Below are positions 18,975 through 28,446 of a DNA stretch of 64,000 bases, piece by piece. Under the pieces are notes generated by a model. It searched no databases, had not been told where the DNA came from, and saw nothing but the letters and a program-made list of their open reading frames with translations. The position numbers were made by a program, and so were the translations under genes. How positions within the stretch are numbered: the first letter of the stretch is position 1; each line of letters starts with the position of its first letter. This DNA is from Polynucleobacter sp. 73C-SIWE (GTDB lineage: Bacteria > Pseudomonadota > Gammaproteobacteria > Burkholderiales > Burkholderiaceae). The stretch lies in NCBI RefSeq assembly GCF_018882465.1, contig NZ_JACVOK010000002.1:434001-498000 (forward strand), given 5' to 3'.

Positions 18975-20321
18975 TTAAAATGATTTTTTTAGCCGTAGGA
19001 TGAGCAGTGCCACAAGCCCTACTAGCATGACATAGAGTGAGATCAATACTGCCCCTTTGCTGTGAGCATAACTAAAACTTGAGTAGGCTAAAAAAGCAGA
19101 AGCAATACAAAAGATCAATGGAGTAATAGGATAAAGCGGTACCGAAAACACCCGAATTTTCTGATCCTTGGCTCTTAAGATAAATACGCTAATGCCTACC
19201 AAGAATAAGAAACTCCAAAATACGGGCGCAGTGAATTCCACCATCGCTTCAAAGCCATCACTTTGTAAAGCTCCAAAGCCAACCAAGGCCAGGCTAATTA
19301 CACCTTGCACCATATAAGCGAAACGCGGCGTACCCCGAGATGATTCCCAATGAGCCATCTTACGAAGCCCATGCCAATCTTCACCCATCGCAAAGTTGGT
19401 ACGGGCACCCACAATCATCGTGGCATTAATACTAGTCAGTGCAGCAACACCAACAAAAAGACCAAGTAACTTTTCTCCAATAGGACCAAAAGCAAGGCCA
19501 AGCAATTCAGCTGAGGCTGCCTTACTATTTGCCAGCTGTTTTAAGCCAAGGCCATTTATTAGCGCAATGTTTACCAATAGATAAATGATCGAGATGATGA
19601 AAAGACTGAAGACAATGACTCGGACGATGGTATGTGTTGTGCCCTTCAGTTCAGCCGAAATATAGGCAGATTCATTCCACCCTCCAAAGGTGAGCAAAAC
19701 AAACACCATTGCAAGGCCCAACATACCAAATTGTGGCGTACTAGAAAATAATGGCGGATTTTCAACAGCTGGAAGTGAAGAAGTGAAGAAACCAAGGCCA
19801 GCAACAATAATGGCTATTAAACCTGAGACCTCTAAAACGGTTAATGCTGTTTGTATGTTCGCTGATGCCTCTATTCCGACTAAATTAATAATAGTCAGCA
19901 CTACAACGATTAATACTGCCCAGCAAATCACTGAGTGTGGCCCCAAAGGAATGACCTTAGTCATGTAATCACCAAAGACAAAGGCAAGCAATGCAATTGA
20001 TCCGGTATTGATGACCATGGCCTTAGCCCAACCATACAAGAATGAAACATTCTTGCCATAGGCCTTGGTTAAAAAGTGATAATCACCGCCAGCATGGGGG
20101 TAAAGCGTAGCTAGTTCAGCATAACAAAGGGCACCTGCAAGTGAGATGATGGCTCCACCCGCCCAAATTGTCAGAGCCCAACCTACATCGCCAGTGATAT
20201 CAGCCACGATTGATGGGGTTTTAAAAATACCAGCACCAATGACGATGCCGACAATGATGGCAATAGCGCCTAGTGGGCTGAGTAAACGCTGAGGCGTAAC
20301 CCCTGAGTTATTTACTGACAT
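18975..20321 (-). CDS. APC-family amino acid permease
   Basis: A 448-residue permease with about twelve hydrophobic helices. It carries the APC N-terminal motif IIVGIVIGAGIFKTPS and the helix-3 region GGDYHFLTKAYG. It belongs to the LAT/CAT-like amino-acid/polyamine/organocation group. Substrate not determinable. It lies 11 bp downstream of the exported methyltransferase-like gene on the same strand. Confidence 0.88.
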   Translation of the reverse strand: MSVNNSGVTPQRLLSPLGAIAIIVGIVIGAGIFKTPSIVADITGDVGWALTIWAGGAIISLAGALCYAELATLYPHAGGDYHFLTKAYGKNVSFLYGWAKAMVINTGSIALLAFVFGDYMTKVIPLGPHSVICWAVLIVVVLTIINLVGIEASANIQTALTVLEVSGLIAIIVAGLGFFTSSLPAVENPPLFSSTPQFGMLGLAMVFVLLTFGGWNESAYISAELKGTTHTIVRVIVFSLFIISIIYLLVNIALINGLGLKQLANSKAASAELLGLAFGPIGEKLLGLFVGVAALTSINATMIVGARTNFAMGEDWHGLRKMAHWESSRGTPRFAYMVQGVISLALVGFGALQSDGFEAMVEFTAPVFWSFLFLVGISVFILRAKDQKIRVFSVPLYPITPLIFCIASAFLAYSSFSYAHSKGAVLISLYVMLVGLVALLILRLKKSF

Positions 20322-20332
20322 CCCGTCAAGTC

Positions 20333-21175
20333 TTAAAGGCGCTTACCAGTAATGACATTATCGTTATAAGACCTACTCTTATACTTGCCCTTGAGCTCAT
20401 TATTCCCTACAGACATCATGACAAAATGTGAACTTTTGTCACGATCTAGGTATGTGAAACTGAGAATTGCTCCTTCTAATTTAGGATTCAGAAGAGGCTG
20501 CGTGTTATTACCAATTTGGAGAGTGCCGCCAATTTTTTGATAAAACTGAGACAACTTTAAGATCGTTCTATCAGTCTCCATCCCGGAAATCAACCACTCA
20601 CCCTGCACTTGCGCCGGAACAACCCAGTAATAGGCTCTAGCAGGACTATCGATTTCAACATCTGCATCCCAATCACCCATATTAAAGGCATGCGATGCAA
20701 CTCGCGTACCAGGTTTCATCTTGAGGATAGTGGGCCGTAAGGCCAAATTTAGTTCGGGTAATAAATACATAGTGACTACAGTAGCCTTACTAAAATCTTC
20801 TACAAAGATATCGCCATTGATAATCTTCACACGATCACTCACACCAGAACGATCAACATTTCGTTGGGCTAACTGTGCCATCTCTGGATTAAATTCAATT
20901 CCAATAGCGCGTGCACCAAAATCCTTAGCAGCTGCAATCGCAATTCGGCCGTCACCAGAGCCAAGGTCATAGACTAAATCGGTGGAATTGACTTTGGCAG
21001 TTCGCAACATGATGGCGAGTAATTCATTCGTGGTAGGCACCCAAACTACGTCTTTACCTTCTTGGCCAACTCGAGGTTGATACTTATCATCGCCGCTATC
21101 CATGACAACTTGAGCGAATGTATTGAAAGCAAAAAATGTGCTTAAAACAAGGAACCAAACTTTCAAAGTCTTCAT
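20333..21175 (-). CDS. SAM-dependent methyltransferase-fold protein with signal peptide
   Basis: A 280-residue protein with a hydrophobic N-terminal signal (1-21, ending FAQ). It has a Rossmann SAM motif I DLGSGDGRIAIAAA near residue 69 and motif GIEFNPEMA. The C-terminal 100 residues look like a beta-rich extension. A SAM enzyme with an export signal is odd, since SAM is cytoplasmic. The segment may be an uncleaved membrane anchor. It is paired with the permease downstream. Confidence 0.78.
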   Translation of the reverse strand: MKTLKVWFLVLSTFFAFNTFAQVVMDSGDDKYQPRVGQEGKDVVWVPTTNELLAIMLRTAKVNSTDLVYDLGSGDGRIAIAAAKDFGARAIGIEFNPEMAQLAQRNVDRSGVSDRVKIINGDIFVEDFSKATVVTMYLLPELNLALRPTILKMKPGTRVASHAFNMGDWDADVEIDSPARAYYWVVPAQVQGEWLISGMETDRTILKLSQFYQKIGGTLQIGNNTQPLLNPKLEGAILSFTYLDRDKSSHFVMMSVGNNELKGKYKSRSYNDNVITGKRL

Positions 21176-21395
21176 ATCATTTCCATGAAAAGAAAATATT
21201 AAGGTGAATTTCTTATTACAGGGCTAATGAATCACATATTAAAAGAAGCTTATTGCTCTGCCCCAAAACAAATTAGACCACTCAGAAAGTGTGTCTTTCG
21301 GCAATATAAGCCCTAAAAGAGCCTTTGGAAAGCCTGCCCTGTAGGATTTAAACGGGTGGCTAAGGCTTGGAGGCTGTAAAAATCAGCTCAAACGT

Positions 21396-22454
21396 TTATT
21401 TATGGCCTGCACGATCCAAAAGTCTTTGAGCTGAGATTTGATTTTTTCCAATAGCAGCAACAGAGATATTTTCAGCCTTAAATGAACCCAAAAGCTTCAA
21501 TCCTTCATTATTAATCTTGACTGATACAACCACTGGCCACTCATTATTTCCGTCTGCAAAATACTGTTGGGCAGAATCACTTGCAAGGTATTCTAAAAAC
21601 TGAATCGCTGCTTGTGGATGAGGCGCGTTCTTAGCAACGCCGCCACCAGCGATATTGATATGTGTTCCAGTTGTTTTCTGATTCGGCCAGATAAAGCCAA
21701 TCTTAGACACAAGCTCTTGATCCTCTGGTTTGTTGGACCTGAGGAGGCGCACTAAATAATAAGAGTTTGTGAGGGCAACACCGCACTCGCCTGAAGCAAC
21801 GGCTTTGATTTGATCGGTATCGCCGCCTCTTGGAGGTCTAGCCATATTGGCCACCATCCCTTTAGCCCATTCTTCAGTAGCCACCTCACCGCGCCGCTCA
21901 ATCATGGCGCCAATCAATGACAGCATGTAAGGATGTGCGCCAGAACGAGTGCACACTTTGCCTTTATTGATAGGATCAGCTAATTTCTCGTAGGTATCGA
22001 CATCCCGTGGATTCACCTTGGCCTTGTTGTACACCACAAGCCGTGCTCTAGTTGAAAATCCGAACCAAGTAGACCCTTCAGCATCAGGTTTAGACCTTAA
22101 GTTTGCCGGAATGCGACTCTCTAAGTATTTTGAATGAATGGGCTTAAAGAAACCATCAATTTGAGCACGCCACAATCTGGCTGCATCTACCATGAGAATG
22201 ACATCAGCTGAACTATTGGAACCCTCGCTTTTTATTCTCTCCGCCAAGGCATTGTCATCTGCTTCAATACGATTAATCTTGATACCAGTTTTTTTAGTGA
22301 AATCGCTATAGAGCGCTTCATCCGTTTGGTAATGTCGAGCAGAATATAAATTTAATTCTTTATCGTTTGCTTGAGCTGGAGTGGAACCGATACTTATGAG
22401 TCCCATGAAAATAAGCGGGATTCCGAGAAATTTCAAAAGTTGCTGCTGATTCAT
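21396..22454 (-). CDS. Ferric iron ABC transporter substrate-binding protein
   Basis: A 352-residue FutA/FbpA-type protein with a signal peptide (1-29, ending AQA), an ELNLYSARHYQTDEALY start to the mature part, and the paired tyrosines NSYYLVRLL that coordinate ferric iron in this family. It acts in the periplasm with the permease and ATPase encoded upstream. A Fur-box-like sequence lies 47 bp upstream of its start. It is transcribed in the same direction as the permease but has its own control region. Confidence 0.9.
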   Translation of the reverse strand: MNQQQLLKFLGIPLIFMGLISIGSTPAQANDKELNLYSARHYQTDEALYSDFTKKTGIKINRIEADDNALAERIKSEGSNSSADVILMVDAARLWRAQIDGFFKPIHSKYLESRIPANLRSKPDAEGSTWFGFSTRARLVVYNKAKVNPRDVDTYEKLADPINKGKVCTRSGAHPYMLSLIGAMIERRGEVATEEWAKGMVANMARPPRGGDTDQIKAVASGECGVALTNSYYLVRLLRSNKPEDQELVSKIGFIWPNQKTTGTHINIAGGGVAKNAPHPQAAIQFLEYLASDSAQQYFADGNNEWPVVVSVKINNEGLKLLGSFKAENISVAAIGKNQISAQRLLDRAGHK

Positions 22455-22494
22455 GACTATTCGCGATAAAAGAGAGAAAGCTCAATTTATCACA

Positions 22495-22514
22495 AATACG
22501 AATGATTATCAATT
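22495..22514 (-). promoter_or_regulatory. Fur-box-like operator upstream of the iron-binding protein gene
   Basis: On the minus strand the core TGATAATCATT matches eleven consecutive positions of the Fur consensus centre (22501-22511). The outer arms match poorly. It lies about 47 bp upstream of the substrate-binding-protein start and overlaps the 3' end of the permease gene. Function as an iron-responsive operator is inferred. Confidence 0.55.
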
Positions 22515-24078
22515 AAGATTTAGAAATAACCCTAGAGAGTAATAAAACAGGCAAAAGACTGACCAAAACGATGGTTAGTGAAGGCAAGGCAAGCTCCGCC
22601 AAGCGCTCGTCCGCAGCCAACTGGTATGTAGCAACTGCTAAAGTATCAAAGTTAAAAGGCCTTAGCAGTAGCGTTGCCGGCAATTCTTTCATCACATCTA
22701 CAAAAACAAAAAGACCTGCTGTCATTAGGCTACGTTTAAGCAAGGGAATATGAACCCTTCTAAGAATCTGAGACTTCGAAAGACCAAGTAACGCTGCTGA
22801 ACCATCCATAGATGGCGTAATGCGAGAAAGACCTGCCTCAACACTTTGCAAACTTGAGGATAAAAAACGAACTAAATAGGCATATACCAAAACCAGTAAG
22901 CTAGCGGACATCCACCAAGCTAGTTGAAAAAACTCTAAGAAAGAAAGAACGCCAATTGCCAGAACGGCACCAGGCAGTGCATAACCAAAGCTCAATAAAC
23001 GATTAACCCAATTCAATTCAGCATGAACTCTCACTGAATAAGCAAAGAAAATCGCCAGTGCTACTGAAATCAGTGCAGTCAGCGAAGCCACTGACAGTGA
23101 ATTACTCAACCAGCCTAAATAACGAATATCTACAGAGAGCCCCTGCTTTAACAGGAGTTGCAAAAGAGCAAATGCAGGGAGTAAGAATCCACAAAGTATG
23201 GTTCCCCCGCAAAATGCAAAAGCAAAAAAGGCCTTCTTACCAGTGAGGCGTTTTATCAGTGACCTACCTTGTGAGGGGGAAGAATAGCGTAACTTTGAAC
23301 GGCTACTTTGCTCTACAAAGAAGATGAGCAATACAAAACTCAATAAGCCCAAAGCCAACTGGACCGCAGCTAGACGATCACCAAAAGAAAGCCAGGCTTT
23401 AAAAATTCCGGTAGCAAAAGTTTGAACGCCAAAATAGGAGACCGCACCAAAATCAGCTAAGACCTCCATCAAGGCTAATGCCATGCCAGCAAAGATAGCG
23501 GGCCTTGCCATAGGAAGCACCAGGTTTATAAAGCCTTGAAATGGGCTATAGCCCAGTGTTTCAGAAACTTCAATCAAACGTCGACTACGTTCTATAAATG
23601 CAGTCCGCGTGATGAGGTATACGTAAGGATATAAGCAAAAGGAAAAAGACCAAATTGCGCCAGCCATTGACCTTGGATCAGGAAAAAACCACAAGGCATC
23701 CGTTCCCAGCAAAATACGCAGTGCTGTCTGAATCGGGCCAGAAAACTGCAAGAGATCTACAAAAAGATAGGCCATGACATAAGCTGGCACGGCCAATGGA
23801 AGAATTAAGGCCCATTGAAATATCTTTTTTCCAGGAAAGTCGTAACTCGCAATAATCCAGGCGTTACCCACTCCTAGAACAAATACCCCTGCTCCAACAC
23901 CAAAAATTAATGCCAAAGTGGTAACAATATATTCGCCGAGAACAAAGCTCCATAAATGGCTCAAAGTGCTAGTAGCCTGTAAATCTAGACCTGCCGCTAC
24001 TGGAGAGAAAAATGGCATGACCAAGCCAAATAGTGGCAAAAATAGAAACACAGCAAGGGGCACCATAATAGGTTTCAT
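22513..24078 (-). CDS. Ferric iron ABC transporter permease (FbpB type)
   Basis: A 521-residue permease with two related six-helix halves, as expected for FbpB/SfuB. EAA-loop-like segments are visible in both halves (ETLGYSPFQGFINLVLPMARPAI and GLSKSQILRRVHIPLLKRSL, the latter preceded by SAAL). It forms the channel for ferric iron together with the ATPase, which is encoded divergently 68 bp away. Confidence 0.9.
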   Translation of the reverse strand: MKPIMVPLAVFLFLPLFGLVMPFFSPVAAGLDLQATSTLSHLWSFVLGEYIVTTLALIFGVGAGVFVLGVGNAWIIASYDFPGKKIFQWALILPLAVPAYVMAYLFVDLLQFSGPIQTALRILLGTDALWFFPDPRSMAGAIWSFSFCLYPYVYLITRTAFIERSRRLIEVSETLGYSPFQGFINLVLPMARPAIFAGMALALMEVLADFGAVSYFGVQTFATGIFKAWLSFGDRLAAVQLALGLLSFVLLIFFVEQSSRSKLRYSSPSQGRSLIKRLTGKKAFFAFAFCGGTILCGFLLPAFALLQLLLKQGLSVDIRYLGWLSNSLSVASLTALISVALAIFFAYSVRVHAELNWVNRLLSFGYALPGAVLAIGVLSFLEFFQLAWWMSASLLVLVYAYLVRFLSSSLQSVEAGLSRITPSMDGSAALLGLSKSQILRRVHIPLLKRSLMTAGLFVFVDVMKELPATLLLRPFNFDTLAVATYQLAADERLAELALPSLTIVLVSLLPVLLLSRVISKS

Positions 24079-24100
24079 GAATTCGGCAATCCGTTTAGAC

Positions 24101-24135
24101 TCTCACTATGTATTAAACCATTAGCACTAGTGAGA
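24101..24135. promoter_or_regulatory. Inverted repeat in the divergent iron-transporter intergenic region
   Basis: TCTCACTA at 24101-24108 is exactly mirrored by TAGTGAGA at 24128-24135, with a 19-base spacer. It lies between the divergent permease and ATPase genes and could be an operator shared by both. It does not match the Fur consensus. Confidence 0.4.
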
Positions 24136-24146
24136 AAATTATAGTA

Positions 24147-25211
24147 ATGAAATCTGCACACGCACTGCTTTCCATACAAGGACTTGAAGTAAGCTACCCC
24201 AGCCAGGATGGTTATAACGGCGTCATTGCAATTAAAAACCTCAATCTTGAGCTCATGGCTGGTGAAATTGGCTGCCTGCTTGGATCGTCTGGTTGTGGAA
24301 AGTCTTCTGTTCTTAGAGCGATTTGTGGTTTTGAACCCCTCAAATCAGGTGAAATTTTCCTAAGGTCTAAGCTAGTAAGCTCCCCATCTACACTTGTGCC
24401 GCCGGGCCAAAGACGTGTTGGTATGGTCTTTCAAGACTTCGCCCTCTTCCCCCATCTTAATGCACTAGAAAATGTTAGCTTTGGATTGCAACATCTTCCA
24501 AGCGAACAAAGAAATACGGTTGCAATGGATTGGCTGAGCAAAGTTTCTCTTTCGGACAAAGCCAAGTCATATCCACATGAACTGAGTGGTGGTCAACAAC
24601 AGCGGGTTGCACTTGCCAGAGCTATGGCACCAGAACCCGATTTAATTCTTCTCGATGAGCCATTCTCTAGCCTCGATGTTGAATTGCGAGAGCGGCTCGC
24701 TTGCGATATGCGCGATATTCTGAAGGCTAATCGCATTACTGCCCTTTTAGTGACTCACGATCAAGTTGAAGCATTTGCAATTGCCGACAAGGTAGGCGTG
24801 ATGGCAGAAGGCAAAATACTTCAATGGGATGAGCCCTACGAGCTCTATCACAAGCCAGCAACCCGCTATGTTGCAGACTTTATTGGTCGTGGTGTATTTG
24901 TTAAGGGTCAAGTTCTAGCTGGAGATAAAGTCCAGATTGAAATCGGTGAACTTGAAATGGATCAAGGTCACAATATCGAAATTGGTAAAGAAATTGACGT
25001 GCTGATCCGCGAGGATGATATTCAGCATGATGACAATAGTCCTATGCATGCAGAAGTTGTTAGCAAAACATTTAGGGGTGCAGATTTTTTATACACCCTC
25101 AAATTGCAATCTGGGGTTGAAGTATTAGCCCTTGTGCCGAGTCACCATAATCATGCAATTGGCGAAAAAATCGGCATCACTCTTGCTCTAGACCATGTGG
25201 TCACTTTTTAG
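24147..25211 (+). CDS. Ferric iron ABC transporter ATPase (FbpC type)
   Basis: A 354-residue ABC ATPase. It has Walker A GSSGCGKSS, a Q-loop, signature LSGGQQQRVALARA, Walker B LILLDEPFSSLD and the switch His in THDQ. A C-terminal TOBE-like domain follows from about residue 240. Together with the divergent permease and the binding protein it makes a complete Fe3+ importer. Confidence 0.92.
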   Translation: MKSAHALLSIQGLEVSYPSQDGYNGVIAIKNLNLELMAGEIGCLLGSSGCGKSSVLRAICGFEPLKSGEIFLRSKLVSSPSTLVPPGQRRVGMVFQDFALFPHLNALENVSFGLQHLPSEQRNTVAMDWLSKVSLSDKAKSYPHELSGGQQQRVALARAMAPEPDLILLDEPFSSLDVELRERLACDMRDILKANRITALLVTHDQVEAFAIADKVGVMAEGKILQWDEPYELYHKPATRYVADFIGRGVFVKGQVLAGDKVQIEIGELEMDQGHNIEIGKEIDVLIREDDIQHDDNSPMHAEVVSKTFRGADFLYTLKLQSGVEVLALVPSHHNHAIGEKIGITLALDHVVTF

Positions 25212-25235
25212 CTCTACGCGACTAAGCTGCAGCAA

Positions 25236-25475
25236 TTGAATAGCGTCAATCCAAGCAACATCACTGAACAAGTGATCACAATAGAACATGACTCGAAAAC
25301 TTATAAATTCAATACGTTAGATGAAGCTATGCAGTGGGCTAAGGATTTAGGTGAATTTGTTACTATCAAATTTAATGGACTAGAGATCGCAGGAAAATTT
25401 GGTGCTGATGGGATCACTAGCGGAAAATTCCCAAATGGCGAACCCTATACCTGGAAGAAACGCAGAAGGCAGTAG
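25236..25475 (+). CDS. Small unknown protein between iron transporter and PhoX
   Basis: A 79-residue reading frame with a TTG start (no ATG near; an internal GTG twelve codons later is an alternative). The sequence is soluble, mixed alpha/beta, with a basic C-terminus WKKRRRQ. It has no signal peptide and no recognised domain. It is co-oriented with its neighbours, 24 bp after the ATPase. The start and even the coding status are less certain than for neighbours. Confidence 0.5.
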   Translation: MNSVNPSNITEQVITIEHDSKTYKFNTLDEAMQWAKDLGEFVTIKFNGLEIAGKFGADGITSGKFPNGEPYTWKKRRRQ

Positions 25476-25549
25476 AAAACCGATTGATTCGTCAATCTGT
25501 CATATTCAACTCCCAAAATAAGAGTTTTAAAGGACCAGTGATACCGCCC

Positions 25550-27493
25550 ATGAATATTACCTCAATACAACAGCGCCGTGCTTTGATGAAGATGATTCTG
25601 GGTGCGCCAATGCTACCCCTTGGGGCAACTGGTATAGCAGCTGCATTCAGCTCTAAATCACTGTTCGCCGCACAATCTGATGCATATAAATCTGCTGAAT
25701 TTATCCCAATGGATGCACCATCGTTGAGCAATCCAGAGGCTATGGCAACTACTAGTGTTGGATCTCTTCTAGAAATCACAACCCAAAATAATCTCAAGAA
25801 AACTTATAAATTAGCTTATGAGCCTTTTTTTATTACAGGTGACATGGTTACCGATGGAAATGGCGGCAAAGTTTTGGCTGGCGGCTATGTTGATATTCAT
25901 AACAGACCTATCATGGATACGTCAGTGACTGGAAAAGAAAGGCAATTCTTTTCTGATTGCCCAGATGGCATGTCCCTGCTAAAACTCACTAAGTCAAATG
26001 TTAAAGGCGTATCTGGAAATACAGTGTTTGCAGTTGTTCAATTTGAATACACTAACAGCAACCAAAACGGCGAAAAGATGTATGCGCAACTACCCTCTCA
26101 AATTGCGGTACTGACATTAAATCAAAATCCAAATAACGGAAAGCTTTCTTTAGTCAAATATTCACCAGTAAATACAGCTAGCTCTCAAGGGCTCTGGATT
26201 ACATGTGGCTCCAGTCTATCCCCTTGGAATACACACCTATCGAGCGAGGAGTATGAACCTGATGCTCCATTTGCACATGAAAATTCTAGATTTAAGAGTT
26301 TTAGTAAAAATCTCTACGGCAATGAAACTAGCGCCAATCCCTATAACTATGGCCATCTGCCTGAAGTGACTGTGAATGACGATGGCACTGGAACATTAGT
26401 AAAGCATTATTGCCTTGGAAGAATTTCACACGAATTAGTGGAAGTCATGCCTGATAGAAAAACTGTATTAATGGGTGATGATTACACCAATAGCGGTATG
26501 TTTCTCTTTATTGCTGATAAAGAAGAGGATCTCTCCTCTGGCACCTTATACGTTGCAAAACTAGGTGACGGCTTTTCAATAGACCCTAATGATGCAGGTG
26601 CAAAACTGAGTTGGATTAAGCTAGGTCACGCTAGCAGCAATGAAATTAAAAAACTAGCTAACACCCTAAAGCCATCTGACATCATGACAGTTTTAAAGAC
26701 TGATCCTAATGATCCTTCATTTACGAAGATTTACTATGATGGAAAAGTCAATTGGGTAAAGCTCAATCCCGGCATGGAAAAAGCCGCGGCGTTTCTTGAA
26801 ACTCACCGTTATGCCTATTTAATGGGTGGCAGTATGGGCTTTAGCAAAATGGAAGGAACGACAGCAAATACTAGAGATAAGGTTGCCTACTTTGCCTTGC
26901 AAAATATTCAAGACTCCATGACTAGAAGTGGAAAAGGCTGGAATGCACAAAGTAATATTGAGGTATCCAAGCCATTAATTGCCGGCGGCATCATGACTAG
27001 TAAACTTTCCGGCGATCAAAAAGATCAGTCTGGATCTCCTATCAATAGCGCATGGGTACCAACAACAATCTCGGCCTTCCTGGTTGGAGAAGATATTGAG
27101 CAAGACCCATTAGGCAATCTCGCTAATCCCAATAAGATTTCTAATCCGGATAATTTAAAGTTTTCAGAAAAGCTAAGAACGCTCTTTATTGGCGAAGATA
27201 GCAGCACTCATGTAAATAACTTTATATGGGCTTATAACGTTGATACCAAGAAGCTTAGTCGCATAGCCTCAATGCCATCAGGTGCTGAAGCAACGGGACT
27301 TGGAGTGGTGGATGACCTTAATGGCTGGATGTATATCACTACAAACTTTCAACATCCAGGTGACTGGCTAGGAAAGCTCCATAACACTGTCAAACCAACC
27401 TTGGATCCACTAATTAAAAAGAATTATAAAGATCGCTTTGGTGCAGCTGTTGGCTACATCACAGCCGCTCCCCTAGGAATAAAAATAAGCTAA
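25550..27493 (+). CDS. phoX: PhoX-type (DUF839) phosphatase-like protein
   Basis: The start chosen is the ATG giving MNITSIQQRRALMK; an upstream TTG would add an unlikely leader. The 647-residue protein has an N-terminal twin-arginine-like signal (QRRALMK, then a hydrophobic stretch ending SLFAA). The body is a DUF839 beta-propeller, with segments such as RISHELVEVMPDRKTVLMGDD and WAYNVDTKKLSRIASMPSGAEATG. PhoX enzymes are Ca/Fe-dependent periplasmic alkaline phosphatases. A single TGTCAT half-site (25498-25503) lies upstream. Confidence 0.8.
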   Translation: MNITSIQQRRALMKMILGAPMLPLGATGIAAAFSSKSLFAAQSDAYKSAEFIPMDAPSLSNPEAMATTSVGSLLEITTQNNLKKTYKLAYEPFFITGDMVTDGNGGKVLAGGYVDIHNRPIMDTSVTGKERQFFSDCPDGMSLLKLTKSNVKGVSGNTVFAVVQFEYTNSNQNGEKMYAQLPSQIAVLTLNQNPNNGKLSLVKYSPVNTASSQGLWITCGSSLSPWNTHLSSEEYEPDAPFAHENSRFKSFSKNLYGNETSANPYNYGHLPEVTVNDDGTGTLVKHYCLGRISHELVEVMPDRKTVLMGDDYTNSGMFLFIADKEEDLSSGTLYVAKLGDGFSIDPNDAGAKLSWIKLGHASSNEIKKLANTLKPSDIMTVLKTDPNDPSFTKIYYDGKVNWVKLNPGMEKAAAFLETHRYAYLMGGSMGFSKMEGTTANTRDKVAYFALQNIQDSMTRSGKGWNAQSNIEVSKPLIAGGIMTSKLSGDQKDQSGSPINSAWVPTTISAFLVGEDIEQDPLGNLANPNKISNPDNLKFSEKLRTLFIGEDSSTHVNNFIWAYNVDTKKLSRIASMPSGAEATGLGVVDDLNGWMYITTNFQHPGDWLGKLHNTVKPTLDPLIKKNYKDRFGAAVGYITAAPLGIKIS

Positions 27494-27520
27494 TAAATAA
27501 CGCGCCATAATGATACTGAT

Positions 27521-28213
27521 CTAACTACACCTCCAAACAGTAAAGGCGGCTTCTGGGCTATTGGGGCTTACCAACACCAGGAATTTGCCTTTAAGATCTT
27601 TGGCTACTAGAACACCGTAATCATTTAACCCCTTGGATTTGGCGGCTTTAGCAGCAACCAACCAAACACTTTCCAAGTTATCTACATAAACAGGGGTGAA
27701 TTGCTCAAAACGAGCTCTCGCATTTGGATCCAATCTAAGTATGTGGACATGTAATTGATTTTGACTGCGTTGAGACTTGGGATTAACAACCAATGCAAGT
27801 GATTGAGCTTCGATGCGCTCTATTCCATTATCCCAAGCAAACTGCCAAATACCCTCTTCGCGATTAAGATCCTCAACTCCAGTGATAACCTCCCTGGGTA
27901 GCGCAAGACCATGGATAAATTCTGCAGGGCATCCACACATCTTGATATCACGTATTGCAGCATATTTTGTATTGAGTGCCCACACTTCATTTGTTTTTTT
28001 ACATTCAGTAATGCCGCCACAATTGGCCTCACGCCGAGGTAGCATGCAATTACTACAATAATTTTCTTTTGAAGGATCTACACACTGAGAAACAATATGT
28101 AGCAAAATATCACTCTTAGCAACAGTAAGAGCTATGACTTGTGTATGCACACATATGAGGGCTGTTGTTGCAAAAACTGCTTTAAACCATAGGCTTTTAA
28201 TTCCAATTCTCAA
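27521..28213 (-). CDS. cdh: CDP-diacylglycerol diphosphatase
   Basis: A 230-residue protein with an N-terminal hydrophobic signal/anchor. It has the Cdh-family features FIHGLALPR, a cysteine-rich segment after the signal, and the HIT-like active-site motif NQLHVHI near residue 160. Cdh hydrolyses CDP-diacylglycerol to CMP and phosphatidic acid at the membrane. It is convergent with phoX, 27 bp apart. A 76-residue gene precedes it by 2 bp on the same strand. Confidence 0.88.
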   Translation of the reverse strand: MRIGIKSLWFKAVFATTALICVHTQVIALTVAKSDILLHIVSQCVDPSKENYCSNCMLPRREANCGGITECKKTNEVWALNTKYAAIRDIKMCGCPAEFIHGLALPREVITGVEDLNREEGIWQFAWDNGIERIEAQSLALVVNPKSQRSQNQLHVHILRLDPNARARFEQFTPVYVDNLESVWLVAAKAAKSKGLNDYGVLVAKDLKGKFLVLVSPNSPEAAFTVWRCS

Positions 28214-28215
28214 CT

Positions 28216-28446
28216 TTATTCCTCTAGCTCAAGGTATAGAGAAGATTCCGCATCAGCTAACTCTGCATACTCAGATGCCGCCATCTGATCCTCAAATGAG
28301 AGTTGTGCAAAACGCTCTGCCGCTTCAAAGTTTTTTTCCCTGTAGTTATCTAGGGCCAATAATTGATTCCACGCGGCCTTTTGATAATATTCGGCGGACA
28401 TTCTTCTTAAATCGATGATTTTGTCGCTTTGGTTTTGATCAAGCAT
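28216..28446 (-). CDS. Small acidic helical protein upstream of cdh
   Basis: A 76-residue protein, strongly acidic and likely all-helical (AAERFAQLSFEDQMAASEYAELADAESSLYLELEE). No signal peptide. It lies 2 bp ahead of cdh, so it is probably co-transcribed. No family recognised. Confidence 0.6.
   Translation of the reverse strand: MLDQNQSDKIIDLRRMSAEYYQKAAWNQLLALDNYREKNFEAAERFAQLSFEDQMAASEYAELADAESSLYLELEE

Noticed and set aside
25497-25503. Pho box upstream of phoX
   Set aside because: Only one CTGTCAT half-site with no correctly spaced partner.
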